This document shows positions 63,625 to 64,000 of a stretch of 64,000 nt of DNA, piece by piece. The translations under genes and the position numbers were made by a program. Source of the DNA: Acidobacteriota bacterium (GTDB taxonomy: Bacteria > Acidobacteriota > Terriglobia > Terriglobales > Acidobacteriaceae); contig JAKAXU010000002.1 of the NCBI GenBank assembly GCA_021816455.1, positions 62,001-126,000 of the forward strand, read 5' to 3'. The notes below the pieces were generated by a model. That model worked only from the letters and a program-made list of their open reading frames with translations. It had not been told where the DNA came from and did no database searches. The first letter of the stretch is position 1; each line of letters opens with the position of its first letter.

Positions 63625-64000
63625 ATGAATCTACCGTTTCGTCTTGCCGTGGCGGCAGTTGCCGTCGTTGTCGCTGTCCCGGTTGCACCGCGCGCCGTCT
63701 TCGCCGCCCAGAATCCCGCAGTCCAGAATCCCGCTGCCCCGCCTTCTGAGCCTGCGGGTGCATCGCCCGAGCACCGGAGCTTTCCGGCACCCACCAATCT
63801 CCAGGTTCTGCCGAAAGATCTGACCGGCGAGCAGGTGCACAAAATCATGGAGCAGTGGGAGGGTGATCTTGGCTCCGGCTGCCGTACCTGCCATGCCGTG
63901 GACCCGAAGAAAGTGGGGCCGAACGGACGTCCCCGCCTCAACTTCGCGGACGACTCGAAGGAAGAGAAGAAGACGGCGCGGCTCATGTACAGGATGACGG
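63625..64000 (+). CDS. Reaction-centre-type cytochrome c, N-terminal part (cut by window end)
   Basis: An exported protein (signal MNLPFRLAVAAVAVVVAVPV, then AVFAAQ) with one haem site CRTCH (Cys86) in the 125 codons present. The segment FPAPTNLQVLPKDLTGEQVH and KIMEQWEGDLGSGCRTCHAV resembles the photosynthetic reaction-centre cytochrome c subunit family as it occurs in non-photosynthetic Acidobacteriota. AAGGA lies about 10 bases before the ATG. The rest continues past position 64000, so haem number cannot be counted. Divergent from the transporter gene at 63391. Confidence 0.85.
   Translation, partial: MNLPFRLAVAAVAVVVAVPVAPRAVFAAQNPAVQNPAAPPSEPAGASPEHRSFPAPTNLQVLPKDLTGEQVHKIMEQWEGDLGSGCRTCHAVDPKKVGPNGRPRLNFADDSKEEKKTARLMYRMT

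Overview
The window looks like a chromosomal segment of a Gram-negative, GC-rich bacterium of the phylum Acidobacteriota, most likely class Terriglobia (Acidobacterium/Granulicella-like). This is inferred from the protein mix: an RpoD/DnaG pair with acidobacterial-looking neighbours, a reaction-centre-type cytochrome c, many secreted and outer-membrane proteins, and tripartite RND pumps. No rRNA, tRNA or CRISPR array was recognised.

Layout. 1-11.3 kb (mostly minus strand): a TPR-glycosyltransferase, tgt, a compact restriction-modification pair (SacI-type nuclease plus D12-class adenine methylase), small proteins, rpoD with a clear terminator, and dnaG. 11.5-19.5 kb: an unknown protein, nitroreductase, YdcF protein, LolD-like ATPase, a ferredoxin-NADP-reductase-like flavoprotein, aldo/keto reductase, an outer-membrane protein and cysK-cysE. 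19.9-21.6 kb: a DUF262/DUF1524 (GmrSD-like) protein. 21.9-28.9 kb: typA, a small membrane protein, a LOG-family protein, a PHP-like hydrolase, a glycosyltransferase and accD. 29-33.7 kb: a YceI/cytochrome-b561-like pair, cupin, cobO, rlmH and ribulokinase.

33.9-39.3 kb is the most interesting block: a decaheme DmsE/MtrA-type cytochrome, a large outer-membrane beta-barrel, a monoheme cytochrome c and a NapC/NirT-type hexaheme membrane cytochrome. Together these could form a quinol-to-outside electron conduit. 39.6-53.9 kb carries two complete tripartite RND efflux systems flanking an ECF sigma factor with a fused zinc-finger domain. The first pump has a His-rich cytoplasmic loop; the second operon continues into a DUF2892 protein and a methyltransferase. 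54-58 kb: OsmC, a LysR regulator with a YeiH-type sulfate/sulfite exporter, and a TonB-domain protein.

58-64 kb: an unknown protein, an mrr restriction gene split by a 615-bp IS200/IS605-type element with exact, reversible junctions, a GH5 glycosidase, an ArsB/NhaD-type transporter, and the start of a reaction-centre-type cytochrome c cut by the window edge. Three separate restriction-type loci (3.9-6.0, 19.9-21.6 and 59.1-60.6 kb) stand out as more AT-rich than their surroundings and were probably acquired by transfer.
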